64,000 nucleotides of DNA, taken from Methylobacterium sp. E-066. Lineage in GTDB: Bacteria > Pseudomonadota > Alphaproteobacteria > Rhizobiales > Beijerinckiaceae. This document shows, in pieces, positions 63,440-64,000 of this stretch. Location of the stretch: contig NZ_JAKSYO010000128.1 in the NCBI RefSeq assembly GCF_022829635.1, positions 1-64,000 on the forward strand. The letters run 5' to 3'. The position numbers and the translations under genes were made by a program. Below the pieces are notes generated by a model, which saw only the letters and a list, made by a program, of their open reading frames with translations, was not told where the DNA came from and made no database searches. The first letter of the stretch is position 1. The number at the start of each line of letters is the position of its first letter.

Positions 63440-64000
63440 TCAGTAGGCGAGCGCGTCGTTGCCCTCGAAGCTGGTGATCGGCGGGTAGGCGCGCTGGTCG
63501 GTGATCACGTCGATCACCGTCACGGCGCCGCTGGCGAGCGCGGCGTGCAGCGCTGGCGCAAGATCCCCGGGGCGCTCCACGCGCGTTCCGGCGCAGCCGC
63601 AGGCCCGCGCGATCGCGGCATGGTCCACCGCCTCGAAATCGCAGACGTCGGTGAAGTCGCCGAACAGGCTCAGCTCCGCGTGTTTCTGGTAGCCGAGGAT
63701 CTGATTGTTCAAGACGACGACGATGACCGGAAGCCGCATGCGCCGCGCCGTCTCCAGCTCCGACCAGACATGGCCGAAACCGCCGTCACCGGTCACGCAG
63801 ATCACGGGCGCCTCCGGGCGCGCCGCTTTGGCGCCGAGGGCGAAGGGCAGGCCCCAGCCGAGGCCCGCGATGCCGCGCGGTGTCAGGAAGCGCTGGCCGG
63901 ACGTCCGCGCAGTGAGGAAGTTGGCGATCCAGATCGAGGCGTAGCTCGCGTCGGCGACGACGATTGTCTCGGGCGTCGTCACCGCGTCGATCTCGGCCAT
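63440..64000 (-). CDS. Thiamine-diphosphate-dependent enzyme, C-terminal part (runs off right edge)
   Basis: The last ~186 residues of an acetolactate-synthase/decarboxylase-type enzyme. The ThDP-binding motif is GDGGFGHVWSELETARRM, followed ~24 residues later by LNNQ (GDG...NN pattern), and GLGWGLPFALGAKAA precedes it. The ATG at the window edge may be internal, so the gene most likely continues beyond 64000. Such enzymes decarboxylate or ligate 2-keto acids. It heads the Liv transport and dehydrogenase block, so the imported compound may become a 2-keto acid. Confidence 0.82.
   Translation of the reverse strand: MAEIDAVTTPETIVVADASYASIWIANFLTARTSGQRFLTPRGIAGLGWGLPFALGAKAARPEAPVICVTGDGGFGHVWSELETARRMRLPVIVVVLNNQILGYQKHAELSLFGDFTDVCDFEAVDHAAIARACGCAGTRVERPGDLAPALHAALASGAVTVIDVITDQRAYPPITSFEGNDALAY

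Overview
The window looks like chromosome (or a large replicon) of a high-GC alphaproteobacterium, most probably a Methylobacterium/Methylorubrum-type member of the Hyphomicrobiales. That is an inference from the GC-rich codon use, the rhizobial-style cellulose operon (bcsS, bcsN and a TPR gene around bcsABZ), an assimilatory nirBD-narK block, DUF6522/DUF1127/DUF5681 proteins and many Liv-type ABC genes. No rRNA, tRNA or CRISPR array was seen.

Layout. 0-3.3 kb: mobile-element-like debris, with the end of a RecD-type helicase, a decayed LigD 3'-phosphoesterase domain and a plasmid-style topoisomerase III. 3.4-13.3 kb: a membrane hybrid histidine kinase, a divergent SDR/TetR pair, a sugar-acid operon (GudP-like transporter plus enolase-superfamily dehydratase), and a DUF485-ActP-GST run. 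14.0-18.6 kb: assimilatory nitrite reduction (small unknown protein, NirB, NirD, NarK-type transporter). 18.7-26.6 kb: phage-like debris, with an intact ParB-methyltransferase/DUF5681/terminase cassette on the minus strand, then an MFS pseudogene abutting a truncated second terminase that carries an in-frame amber codon. 26.7-28.4 kb: a serine beta-lactamase-fold hydrolase and a small Cys-containing exported protein.

28.5-38.5 kb: a six-gene cellulose operon on the minus strand (bcsS-bcsA-bcsB-bcsZ-TPR gene-bcsN) with nearly every junction overlapping or within 4 nt. The PilZ signature of BcsA is degenerate. Upstream lies a histidine-kinase-like protein (39.0-41.5 kb) that has lost its ATP-binding G-boxes and its receiver aspartate. 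41.6-43.2 kb is a graveyard: an IS5-type transposase fragment abutting a second LigD remnant that shares its reading-frame break with the copy at 0.3 kb.

43.2-51.4 kb: a DUF1127 protein, a very large membrane patatin-like lipase, then a plus-strand run of a RoxA-like dihaem cytochrome c, a LuxR-type regulator and a cytochrome P450. 51.7-53.0 kb: a frameshifted muramidase/peptidoglycan-binding gene. 53.3-64.0 kb: a minus-strand catabolic block with two Liv-type solute-binding proteins, a complete Liv transporter (LivM and LivG fused), YciI and muconolactone-isomerase-like proteins, a GMC oxidoreductase, an AroE-like dehydrogenase with altered substrate pocket, an SDR and a thiamine-diphosphate enzyme running off the right edge. 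It probably imports and degrades an organic acid or aromatic/alicyclic compound.

A 24-nt GGCCGAAAGC-type repeat recurs six times, always in non-coding gaps.
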